Source of the DNA: JAJPXC01 sp964517875
GTDB taxonomy: Bacteria; Bacteroidota; Bacteroidia; Bacteroidales; Muribaculaceae
Assembly: GCA_964517875.1 (NCBI GenBank)
Contig: CAZFEU010000040.1
Coordinates: forward strand, 1 to 21,937
Length of the DNA stretch: 21,937 bases
Direction: 5' to 3'
The position numbers and the translations under genes are program-made. A model generated the notes under the pieces. The model saw only the letters and a list, made by a program, of their open reading frames with translations, did no database searches and was not told where the DNA came from. This document shows, piece by piece, positions 7,819 to 14,183 of the stretch (positions within the stretch are counted from its first letter, which is position 1; each line of letters begins with the position of its first letter).

Positions 7819-9528
7819 ATGACCAGTAGGGCTACACTTATACTCTGTCAGTTTATGGCCATGCTCATGGTGGCATGTGCCGGAGAGTATAAGCCCGACC
7901 CTGCGTTGGTCACTGTGGCAGAGATTGTAGAAGATCATCCCCAGGATGCTTTACAAGCACTCGATACTATTGATGCAAGCCGGCTTGGCGAGGCTGACCG
8001 TCATTACTACGACTTGTTGACCATTAAGGCCACCGACAGGGCCTACATTGTACACACCTCCGACTCATTGATACTTGACGTGATCTCATATTATGAGTCG
8101 CATCCACATCAGCAGCTTTATCCCGAGGCCGTGTATTATGGAGGGCGCGTTTACAGCGATTTGGGCGATTACCCCACATCATTGCAATACTTTCAGCAGG
8201 CTTTGGATTTGATACCGTCAGATGATGAGCACAGGCATTTGAGAGGCAAAGTGCTGGCACAGACTGGAAGGCTTCTGGAAAATCTTCGATTGTATGAACA
8301 AGCCATTCCATACGTCGACGAGGCTTTGACTCTTGACTCCATCGAGGGTATACCCTTTAATCTTGCGTATACGCATGAGCAAAGAGGTGTGCTCGCTATG
8401 AAGACTAAGGATTTTGAAACTGCGAAAACCCACTTCGTAAAGGCTCGGGAGTGGGCAAAACAAGTTGGCGATGAGCATGTGGCCGACATGGAGGTCGAAC
8501 TTGCTGCCGTGGCATTTCGAAAAGGGGAAATTGATGAGGCCAAAAGTATTATAGATAATTGCATTGATAAGGTTCTTGATCCATATAGGAATCTTGCTTT
8601 GTATTACGCTACAGATATCTACCATCAGGCTGGTATATTAGATACGGCTTACATATATGCTTTCGAGCTCGCCCACAGTGATGATAGAGCTAACCGTAGA
8701 AGTGGATATCGACATCTGCTATCCGACAACCTGATCGGCTTCTCATCGCCCGACTCCCTGAGGTCGTATGTAAGCGCGTATCAGAATGAAATCGACTATT
8801 ATATGAGCAGTCGCGACTCAGAGCAGGCCCTTGTTCAAAATGCATATTACAACTATAAACGTAAGGTGCAAGAGCGAGATATTGCTGACAAAAAGCGTAA
8901 GCAGGCCATGCTGTTTGGGGGTGTCGTTTGCCTGATAGCCATAGTGTTGATTATCATAGTGCTACTGCTCAAAAACAGGAATAAGCGCACCATAATTGAG
9001 CTAAGAAATACACTTGACGACCTCGCAGCATTGCAGTCAATGCTTAATAGTAGCAATAAAAAGGGCAAAGTAGATCAACAGTCAGAGAGCGATGTTGAAA
9101 GGGATAATATAAAGTCGCTGCGCGAGCAGTTAAGAAGTCAGCTTATGGCACTGAGTGAAGGGCATGATGAAGTTGCTATCCCTCAATATATTGTTGAGTC
9201 GGAAGAATATGCGTTGATACAGCAGAGTCTGTCACAAGGTAAAAGTATACCTGTAAATCATGAAATATGGGATGGGCTCGAGCGTCTATTAAATGAAAAC
9301 GATGACGACCTCAATATGAAGCTGAGGCTTCTCACCGGAGGAGATCTTAAGCAGCATGAGCTGCACACAATTTATTTGATAAAATGCGGGGTGAATCCCA
9401 CGCAATTAACCACGTTGCTGGCTAAGACAAAAGGAACCATTTCATACCGTCGTCGAGCTCTATGTGTCAAAATACTCGGGGAGGAGTTAGGCCCAACTGT
9501 GTTGGACACCATTATCCGCTTGATGTAA
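7819..9528 (+). CDS. Membrane-anchored TPR sensor with cytoplasmic HTH domain (transcriptional regulator)
   Basis: A 569-residue protein. I chose the ATG at 7819 because it gives a compact signal sequence. The upstream start at 7783 would overlap the barrel gene. A signal with lipobox-like LMVAC puts Cys20 as a possible lipidation site. TPR-like helices follow to about residue 330 (YPEAVYYGGRVYSDLGDYPT, FETAKTHFVKARE). A strong transmembrane segment lies at about 364-384 (MLFGGVVCLIAIVLIIIVLLL). Then come a charged coiled coil (TIIELRNTLDDLAALQSML) and a C-terminal domain with LKQHELHTIYLIKCGVNPTQ and LAKTKGTISYRRRALCVKI. This C-terminus matches the HTH module of Bacteroidales TPR-TM-HTH regulators, in which a periplasmic sensor is joined directly to a cytoplasmic DNA-binding domain. 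It is the last gene of the cluster and lies directly upstream of the lipoprotein pair, its likeliest nearby target (inference). Confidence 0.85.
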   Translation: MTSRATLILCQFMAMLMVACAGEYKPDPALVTVAEIVEDHPQDALQALDTIDASRLGEADRHYYDLLTIKATDRAYIVHTSDSLILDVISYYESHPHQQLYPEAVYYGGRVYSDLGDYPTSLQYFQQALDLIPSDDEHRHLRGKVLAQTGRLLENLRLYEQAIPYVDEALTLDSIEGIPFNLAYTHEQRGVLAMKTKDFETAKTHFVKAREWAKQVGDEHVADMEVELAAVAFRKGEIDEAKSIIDNCIDKVLDPYRNLALYYATDIYHQAGILDTAYIYAFELAHSDDRANRRSGYRHLLSDNLIGFSSPDSLRSYVSAYQNEIDYYMSSRDSEQALVQNAYYNYKRKVQERDIADKKRKQAMLFGGVVCLIAIVLIIIVLLLKNRNKRTIIELRNTLDDLAALQSMLNSSNKKGKVDQQSESDVERDNIKSLREQLRSQLMALSEGHDEVAIPQYIVESEEYALIQQSLSQGKSIPVNHEIWDGLERLLNENDDDLNMKLRLLTGGDLKQHELHTIYLIKCGVNPTQLTTLLAKTKGTISYRRRALCVKILGEELGPTVLDTIIRLM

Positions 9529-9582
9529 CAGAGGTGCGCCCCTCAGGCGCAGCACATGGCGCAAAGATAGCGAAAAGCATCC

Positions 9583-9700
9583 AGAGTAGCGCCACTACGG
9601 GCGCATTGGCAGGGTGATGCCTTTCTTCCGCAAGCCAGCTTCGCTGTCATGGGGGACAAGTACGCAAGGGTACCAGTGCGTCCGCAGGGCGCTACTATGT
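9583..9700. repeat. REP-like palindromic element, copy A (inverted arms, core in one orientation)
   Basis: Two related GC-rich arms face each other. The left arm (9583-9606, AGTAGCGCC...GGGCGCA) is an imperfect reverse complement of the right arm (9676-9700, GTGCGTCCGCAGGGCGCTAC). Between them is a 24-base core at 9628-9651, whose centre CAGC-TTC-GCTG is itself a small hairpin. A related element lies upstream of the second lipoprotein, but its core is reversed. Confidence 0.75.
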
Positions 9701-9770
9701 CAACATTGTTTATCATCGGGGGATGGCTTGCGCTGGCTATAAGGAGCAGAGTATAAGACGGTTGTAATTT

Positions 9771-9790
9771 TTCGCACAAAATTCGCACAA
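9771..9790 (+). promoter_or_regulatory. Paired TTCGCACAA sites, candidate operator A
   Basis: TTCGCACAA occurs at 9771-9779 and again at 9782-9790, an 11-bp period that puts both on the same face of the helix. The second ends three bases before the -33 TTTG, the usual place for an activator. The binding protein is not known; the HTH regulator just upstream is a candidate. Confidence 0.5.
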
Positions 9791-9793
9791 CTT

Positions 9794-9828
9794 TTTGTCC
9801 CCTTTCCAACCGCGGTGATATATCTTTA
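9794..9828 (+). promoter_or_regulatory. Candidate promoter of lipoprotein A
   Basis: TTTG at 9794-9797 and TATCTTTA at 9821-9828 are 23 bases apart, close to the Bacteroidetes consensus with one mismatch in the last -7 base. The predicted leader is about 20 bases before the ATG at 9854. Confidence 0.55.
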
Positions 9829-9853
9829 CAGGCAAAATTCTAAACCGACTGTT

Positions 9854-10462
9854 ATGAAAAAGATATTGATGATGCTTGGGATGGTCGCATCGATGGCTGC
9901 CTTTACTTCTTGCAATGATGAGCCGTGGGAAGATTATAAGTGGGCCACGACAGATGACGGCTTCTTATACAGCACAAACAAATCCATGAGCGAAAAGGAT
10001 TACAAGTCTAAAGTGATAGGACATGTATGGGAAAGCTATTCTTTTTGGAAAACCTACAATCCGAAAGAATTTGGTAAGCAACAATTTTGGACGGATTATG
10101 TTGGCGGAACAGAAGGTGGTGTTTACTTCAACGAAACAGAGTGTATCTCCTTTTACAGAATGTATCCCACATTTGAAGTGGTTACAAATGCGGAGTGGAT
10201 ATATAATAGATACCCTATAGAGAGTGACCCGGAGAAGGGTATAATACGTTTTAACGAATACGTTCTGGTGGGAATCCATAACGGCGACCTGGAGTTGATA
10301 CGCACTACCACTGATGGTGAGAGACCATTGTATTATTTTGAGCTATGGGGCCGAAAAAGTGGTTACGACATCGATGAAATAATGGCAAACGCTATAACGT
10401 ATGATGAGCTGGATCGGCTATATAAGGAGTGGCTTGAACAGCAGCATCAAAACCACGAATAA
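9854..10462 (+). CDS. Lipoprotein of unknown function, paralogue A
   Basis: A 202-residue lipoprotein. I chose the ATG at 9854 (MKKILMMLGMVASMAAFTSC), which gives a textbook lipoprotein signal with lipobox FTSC and Cys20. The upstream ATG at 9815 lies inside the promoter spacer. The residues after the cysteine (NDEPWED) are acidic, resembling the export signal that sends Bacteroidetes lipoproteins to the cell surface (inference). The mature part is short, rich in Trp and Tyr, and probably mostly beta structure (VWESYSFW, QQFWTDY, LYYFELWGRK), ending in a charged helix (DELDRLYKEWLEQQ). A distant lipocalin-like fold is possible but unproven. It is a tandem paralogue of the gene at 10845; the first ~40 residues are nearly identical and the rest has diverged. 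No enzymatic motif is visible. Confidence 0.85.
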   Translation: MKKILMMLGMVASMAAFTSCNDEPWEDYKWATTDDGFLYSTNKSMSEKDYKSKVIGHVWESYSFWKTYNPKEFGKQQFWTDYVGGTEGGVYFNETECISFYRMYPTFEVVTNAEWIYNRYPIESDPEKGIIRFNEYVLVGIHNGDLELIRTTTDGERPLYYFELWGRKSGYDIDEIMANAITYDELDRLYKEWLEQQHQNHE

Positions 10463-10513
10463 GAATCATCGAAAGCTGAAACGTTAGAAATAGACCAAAG
10501 GAAAACGTGAATG

Positions 10514-10545
10514 GAGGGGCGGGCTTGCTCGTCCCTCTTCATGTT
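10514..10545 (+). terminator. Candidate terminator after lipoprotein A
   Basis: GAGGGGCGGGC (10514-10524) pairs over 11 positions, two of them G-U, with GCTCGTCCCTC (10527-10537). TTCATGTTTTG follows. The loop is very tight and the T-run is broken, so it may be a weak terminator. Confidence 0.5.
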
Positions 10546-10592
10546 TTGATCTTACAAGGCCGGCGGCTATGTGGTTGTGGCGCTGGATGGAT

Positions 10593-10690
10593 GGCCCGCA
10601 GGGCCTGACTCTGTATAACCGCATGACAGCGAAGCTGGCTTGCGGGACAAGTACGCACGGGCACCAGTGCGCCCGCAGGGCGCTACTCTG
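10593..10690. repeat. REP-like palindromic element, copy B (core inverted relative to copy A)
   Basis: Two related arms point the same way: GGCCCGCAGGGCC then GACTCTGT (10593-10614), and GTGCGCCCGCAGGGCGC then TACTCTG (10667-10690). The second contains a perfect GCGCCC/GGGCGC hairpin. Between them, the core at 10622-10645 is the exact reverse complement of the core at 9628-9651 over 24 bases, centre CAGC-GAA-GCTG. Confidence 0.75.
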
Positions 10691-10761
10691 TCGACGTTGT
10701 TTATCATCGGGAGATGGCATACGCTGGCTATAAGGAGCAGAGTATAAGACGGTTGTAATTT

Positions 10762-10781
10762 TTCGCACAAAATTCGCACAA
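10762..10781 (+). promoter_or_regulatory. Paired TTCGCACAA sites, candidate operator B
   Basis: Same paired sites as upstream of lipoprotein A, at 10762-10770 and 10773-10781, with the same 11-bp period and the same distance to the -33 TTTG. Confidence 0.5.
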
Positions 10782-10784
10782 CTT

Positions 10785-10819
10785 TTTGTCCCCTTTCCAA
10801 CCGCGGTGATATATCTTTA
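10785..10819 (+). promoter_or_regulatory. Candidate promoter of lipoprotein B
   Basis: TTTG at 10785-10788 and TATCTTTA at 10812-10819, identical to promoter A. Each lipoprotein therefore seems to have its own, identical promoter and is not just read through from the first. Confidence 0.55.
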
Positions 10820-10844
10820 CAGGCAAAATTCTAAACCGACTGTT

Positions 10845-11447
10845 ATGAAAAAGATATTGATGATGCTTGGGATGGTCGCATCGATGGCTGCCTTTACTTC
10901 TTGCAATGATGAGCCGTGGGAAGATTATAAGTGGGCCACGACAGATGACGGCTTCTTATACAGCACCAATAAATCCATGAGTGAGAAGGAGTATAAGTCC
11001 AAGGTGGTTGGCTACGTATGGCAATGCTATTCACAGTGGGATACCAGAAACCTGAAAGACTTTGGTAAACAACAATTTTGGACTGATTATGATGGATGGT
11101 CTGAGGGAGGAGAATATTTCACAGAAACGGAGTGTGTCTCTTTCTATAGGATGGATCCCAACTTAAGGGATATAACTGGTGCGGAGTGGGCGTATATCGT
11201 TTACCCGATAGAACGAATACAGGATAAGGGGATACTGAGATTTGGAAATTGTAATATATTAGGAGTAAGAAACGGTGATCTGGAAATTTGTAGAACAGCT
11301 AATGAAGGACGATTTTTTTTTGAGCTATATGGACATACTGATAAGTACGACATTGAAGATGTAATGGCAAAGGGCATTACCCAAGAGGAAGCTAATCGCC
11401 TTTTTATGGAATGGCTTGAACAGCAAGCCGATGAAAAAGACAAATAA
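10845..11447 (+). CDS. Lipoprotein of unknown function, paralogue B
   Basis: A 200-residue lipoprotein starting at 10845 with the same signal sequence and Cys20 as its neighbour. The first ~40 codons are identical at the DNA level. Beyond them the proteins stay recognisably alike in frame and length: FGKQQFWTDY, the TETECVSFYRMDP stretch, NGDLEI, the FFELYGHTDKYDIEDVMA stretch and the closing EWLEQQ. Many surface positions differ, including KTYNPKEFGK against DTRNLKDFGK. The acidic start of the mature chain (NDEPWED) suggests surface exposure, as for paralogue A. Conserved aromatic and Gly positions against variable loops fit a duplicated surface protein under diversification. No clear terminator follows. 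The function is unknown. Confidence 0.85.
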   Translation: MKKILMMLGMVASMAAFTSCNDEPWEDYKWATTDDGFLYSTNKSMSEKEYKSKVVGYVWQCYSQWDTRNLKDFGKQQFWTDYDGWSEGGEYFTETECVSFYRMDPNLRDITGAEWAYIVYPIERIQDKGILRFGNCNILGVRNGDLEICRTANEGRFFFELYGHTDKYDIEDVMAKGITQEEANRLFMEWLEQQADEKDK

Positions 11448-11497
11448 GAAGCTGAGTAGCCGCCCGCTGATTAAATCTTGTTAAAATACGCCTTGAA

Positions 11498-11531
11498 TTT
11501 GTGTGATTTTTATTTTTTTTAGTTTAATTTG
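11498..11531 (+). promoter_or_regulatory. Weak candidate promoter of the secreted protein at 11570
   Basis: TTTG (11498-11501) and TTAATTTG (11524-11531) lie in a very T-rich spacer. The -7 match is imperfect, so confidence is low. The spacer 11448-11569 shows no clear terminator for the preceding lipoprotein. Confidence 0.3.
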
Positions 11532-11569
11532 CGATAGAATATAAGTTTTAATGAAAAAATGATATGATT

Positions 11570-12979
11570 ATGAAAAAAGCTGCTTGTTTAATCGGATTAG
11601 CGTTGCTGTTGGGCGCCACGATGTGGGGTCAGCAGAGGGTCGCGTATTTATATCAAATAAAGCAACTCCCTGTAGGCACTGAGTTTGAGTATGATGGCCT
11701 TGCCAAGGTTTACAACAATAATTATGGGGGTATGACCCTCGATGATAACACAGCCTTTATCACCTTTGACGTGGTTGACAACGGGTTGCGCGTGACCAAC
11801 GTTAAGGATGATGCCAAACCTCAGATACCTGTCAAAACAAAGGACTTTGTGGGTAGATTTAAAGGGAAGGTGCTTGGTGAGGGGGAGTATCTTCTTACTC
11901 CAGGGCCTAATCATGGGTACTCGGCGGAATTGAGCTCTATAGAGTATTCATCGGGTTGGGATGAATATGAGATGCCTTACGTGCTTGCGTCGGCAGGTGA
12001 AAAATTCAGCGACTACAATTATCGCCCCTGCATATTCCGCAACGTGAAGGTGTCGAAATATGACCTTGCCCTATCGGATGTCGCCGAATCATATGAAGTG
12101 CTTGATGAGAATGGCGCAAAGGGAATATTCATCGCGCCCGCATCGGCAGGCAATGACCTCACCGGCGAGTATGCGTGGATAAAGTGCACACCTGTAGGGG
12201 GTGGCTATCCCTATCCGGCGACCTACGTTGGGCTTGAGAATGTAGAGCTTGGGCAGACTCCTATCGCCGAGCTTACTAAGGCTGCGCAGATTAACGACAT
12301 AGAGGAAGGCAACTCATTCGTCTTTAATGGAGAGGCTGTGGTATACTTCTGCGACGGAACCTCTATTACACTTGATAACGGTGAAGATTATGTATCACTT
12401 GGACTGGAATATTTTTCGGAAGCCAAGCTACCCCAGCCAGGCGATGTAATCACGTCGTTTACCGGTCGCATTTCGCAAACTCCCACCGGATTAGAAGTGG
12501 CAGGTGGCCGACATTTCAGCTGCTTCACTAAGCGTATTAATTGCAGCTCGATAGTAACTACTGGCGAGACCCGCGAGCTGGTGTCAATGGCAGCTGATCC
12601 TGCGTTGGGCTTCAAAGACTATTGCGATCGTCTGGTGACGTTCCACAACGTGACGGTGACTTTTGAAGACTTAAAATACGTGTTAACACTCCCCAATGGC
12701 TCACAGGCTTATGGTCACTTGCAATTTGACCCTAACGATGATAAGCGTGGTGTGTATGATGAAATCACTTGCGTGCCATTGCCACTTCCATTATATCCTG
12801 GCGCTGAGCTGAGAAACGTGACATTTGGCGATAAGACCGGTGTGGGCGTAGTGGCCGCAGACAACGCTGCAGAATACGAGTACTTCGACCTGCAAGGTCG
12901 CCATATATCCAACCCCACCACTCCGGGTATCTACCTGATGAAGGGTAGCGACGGAACCGTGAAAAAATTAAAGTTATAA
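11570..12979 (+). CDS. Secreted protein with repeated beta-barrel-like domains and T9SS sorting tail
   Basis: A 469-residue secreted protein. I prefer the ATG at 11570 (MKKAACLIGLALLLGATMWG) over the one two codons upstream, because it gives a standard signal peptide; cleavage is probably near MWG/QQ. Two stretches look alike: VGTEFEYDGLAKVYNNNYGGMTLDD (about 27) and EEGNSFVFNGEAVVYFCDGTS with TLDN (about 245). Each is followed by a segment containing F.GR or FTGR. This suggests repeated OB-fold-like domains of the kind seen in Bacteroidetes secreted proteins (inference). The tail EYFDLQGRHISNPTTPGIYL with basic end KKLKL is a T9SS type A sorting signal. No catalytic motif is visible. A hairpin terminator follows. 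It may share regulation with the lipoproteins, but it has a different promoter. Confidence 0.82.
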   Translation: MKKAACLIGLALLLGATMWGQQRVAYLYQIKQLPVGTEFEYDGLAKVYNNNYGGMTLDDNTAFITFDVVDNGLRVTNVKDDAKPQIPVKTKDFVGRFKGKVLGEGEYLLTPGPNHGYSAELSSIEYSSGWDEYEMPYVLASAGEKFSDYNYRPCIFRNVKVSKYDLALSDVAESYEVLDENGAKGIFIAPASAGNDLTGEYAWIKCTPVGGGYPYPATYVGLENVELGQTPIAELTKAAQINDIEEGNSFVFNGEAVVYFCDGTSITLDNGEDYVSLGLEYFSEAKLPQPGDVITSFTGRISQTPTGLEVAGGRHFSCFTKRINCSSIVTTGETRELVSMAADPALGFKDYCDRLVTFHNVTVTFEDLKYVLTLPNGSQAYGHLQFDPNDDKRGVYDEITCVPLPLPLYPGAELRNVTFGDKTGVGVVAADNAAEYEYFDLQGRHISNPTTPGIYLMKGSDGTVKKLKL

Positions 12980-13019
12980 CAAGCGAACAGACGAAATATT
13001 AGAGAAGTGTTAATTAGGT

Positions 13020-13057
13020 GGTGTGCCGGGCCTGGGTTGGTCGGGCACACCCTTTTA
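13020..13057 (+). terminator. Rho-independent terminator
   Basis: GGTGTGCC (13020-13027) pairs perfectly with GGCACACC (13044-13051), followed by CTTTTATT. It closes the secreted-protein gene ending at 12979 and separates it from phoH. Confidence 0.8.
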
Positions 13058-13092
13058 TTGCGGATAATGGTGAAAACTATGAGAAAAATGCG

Positions 13093-13100
13093 TAATTTTG
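13093..13100 (+). promoter_or_regulatory. Candidate -7 box for the phoH-purC-menG run
   Basis: TAATTTTG matches the TAnnTTTG box exactly, 78 bases before the ATG at 13179. I see no TTTG or TTG at the expected distance upstream. Confidence 0.4.
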
Positions 13101-13178
13101 TGGGTGATTTCACGGCGATTAATCAAATGCGGCAGTATGCGTGTTGATTACATATAAGCATGTGAAAACTCAATAGCA

Positions 13179-14153
13179 ATGATTGAACGCATTATAATTG
13201 TAGACCACGTTGACCCGGTGACATTCTACGGGGTTAACAACAGTAATATGCAGCTTGTGAAAAATCTGTTTCCCAAGCTGAGGATTTCGGCCCGCGGCTT
13301 TGTGATAAAGGTAATCGGTGAGGATGCGGAGACTGCCGAGTTTGAAAAGAAAATCAAGGAGCTTGAGAGCTACTGTGAGCAATACAACAAGCTCCCCGAG
13401 GATGTGATACTCGACATCGTCAAGGGTAATGAGCCCCAGGCTCTTAAGGGGGATGGGGTGATAATCTACGGCGTCAACGGCAAGCCCATCACCGCCCGCG
13501 TGCCCAATCAGCAGAAGATGATCGAGGCCTTCGCCAACAACGACCTGACATTTGCTCTCGGCCCGGCCGGCACGGGCAAGACCTACGTGGCGATAGCTCT
13601 GGCTGTAAGGGCGTTGAAGAACAAGGAGGTGAAGCGCATCATCCTGTCGCGCCCGGCAGTTGAGGCCGGCGAGAAACTGGGATTTCTCCCCGGCGACATG
13701 AAAGATAAGATCGATCCGTATCTCGCCCCACTCTACGACGCGCTGGAGGATATGATTCCTGCCGTAAAGCTCAAGGAGTACATGGAAACCAAGGTGATAC
13801 AGATAGCTCCCCTGGCGTTCATGCGCGGACGCACGCTCAACGATGCGGTGATCATACTCGATGAGGCTCAGAATACTACCGTCCACCAGATTAAGATGTT
13901 CCTCACCCGCCTGGGCATGAACGGCAAGATGATTATCACAGGCGATGTGACCCAGATCGACCTGCCGCGCACGGTGCAGTCGGGACTGGTGCACGCGCTC
14001 AGAGTGCTGCGCGATGTAGATGGGATAGGTAAGGTGGAGTTTTCAAAGAAAGATATTGTGCGCCACCGCCTTGTGCAGCGTATCGTTGAGGCATACCAGC
14101 GCGACGACGACGCTCATAAAGATGAGCCCCAGCCATCAGAGCCGGCCAACTAA
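13179..14153 (+). CDS. phoH: PhoH-family ATPase (YbeZ-like)
   Basis: A 324-residue cytoplasmic ATPase of the PhoH/YbeZ family, generally linked to RNA metabolism, ribosome maturation and phosphate stress. Walker A GPAGTGKT is at residues 128-135 and Walker B VIILDEAQN at about 224-232. Between them is the family stretch LSRPAVEAGEKLGFLPGD, and GDVTQIDLP (near 256) is the sensor-like motif. The N-terminal ~100 residues include a KH-like part (RISARGFVIKVIGED). Length is normal for the family. In many bacteria this gene lies beside ybeY; here it is followed after 30 bases by purC and is probably co-transcribed with it. Confidence 0.96.
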   Translation: MIERIIIVDHVDPVTFYGVNNSNMQLVKNLFPKLRISARGFVIKVIGEDAETAEFEKKIKELESYCEQYNKLPEDVILDIVKGNEPQALKGDGVIIYGVNGKPITARVPNQQKMIEAFANNDLTFALGPAGTGKTYVAIALAVRALKNKEVKRIILSRPAVEAGEKLGFLPGDMKDKIDPYLAPLYDALEDMIPAVKLKEYMETKVIQIAPLAFMRGRTLNDAVIILDEAQNTTVHQIKMFLTRLGMNGKMIITGDVTQIDLPRTVQSGLVHALRVLRDVDGIGKVEFSKKDIVRHRLVQRIVEAYQRDDDAHKDEPQPSEPAN

Positions 14154-14183
14154 CAGCAAATTCAACATTCATCACTCATAATT

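Larger units (their letters stand above)
9529..9853. other. 325-base intergenic region upstream of lipoprotein A
   Basis: It holds a weak TGCGCC/GGCGCA hairpin (9535-9551) with no T-run, a palindromic element (9583-9700), paired TTCGCACAA sites (9771-9790) and a promoter (9794-9828). From 9731 on it is identical to the region upstream of lipoprotein B. I see no gene in it on either strand. Confidence 0.8.
9731..9975 (+). repeat. 245-bp module identical to 10722-10966 (promoter, leader and signal peptide)
   Basis: Reading both copies base by base at an offset of 991, I find no mismatch from 9731 to 9975. The copies differ at 9730/10721 and again at 9976/10967. The module contains the paired operator-like sites, the promoter, the leader, the start codon and the first ~40 codons of the lipoprotein. 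Outside it the two loci are clearly diverged. Confidence 0.95.
10463..10844. other. 382-base intergenic region between the two lipoproteins
   Basis: It contains a terminator-like hairpin (10514-10537), a palindromic element (10593-10690), a second pair of TTCGCACAA sites and a second promoter. From 10722 it repeats exactly the region upstream of lipoprotein A. Short minus-strand reading frames cover it, but they run through palindromes and promoter and are not believable genes. Confidence 0.8.
10722..10966 (+). repeat. 245-bp module identical to 9731-9975
   Basis: Second copy of the identical promoter-leader-signal-peptide module. The downstream boundary falls inside the coding sequence, at the codon for residue 41. 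From there on, synonymous and non-synonymous differences appear together. Confidence 0.95.

Noticed and set aside
9535..9551. TGCGCC/GGCGCA hairpin after the regulator gene as a terminator
   Set aside because: The stem is short and no T-run follows, so I did not list it as a terminator.
9543..9809. Minus-strand reading frame upstream of lipoprotein A, and its partner at 10567-10800
   Set aside because: They cover palindromic elements and promoter DNA. Their shared start is explained by the duplicated 245-bp module, not by coding selection.
9815..9853. Upstream ATG and 13-codon extension of lipoprotein A (also 10806-10844 for B)
   Set aside because: It lies within the promoter spacer and gives a poor signal sequence, while the ATG 39 bases later gives a perfect lipoprotein signal.
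9583..10966. Insertion sequence or composite transposon
   Set aside because: There is no transposase, no matching terminal inverted repeats around the duplicated block and no clear target-site duplication.
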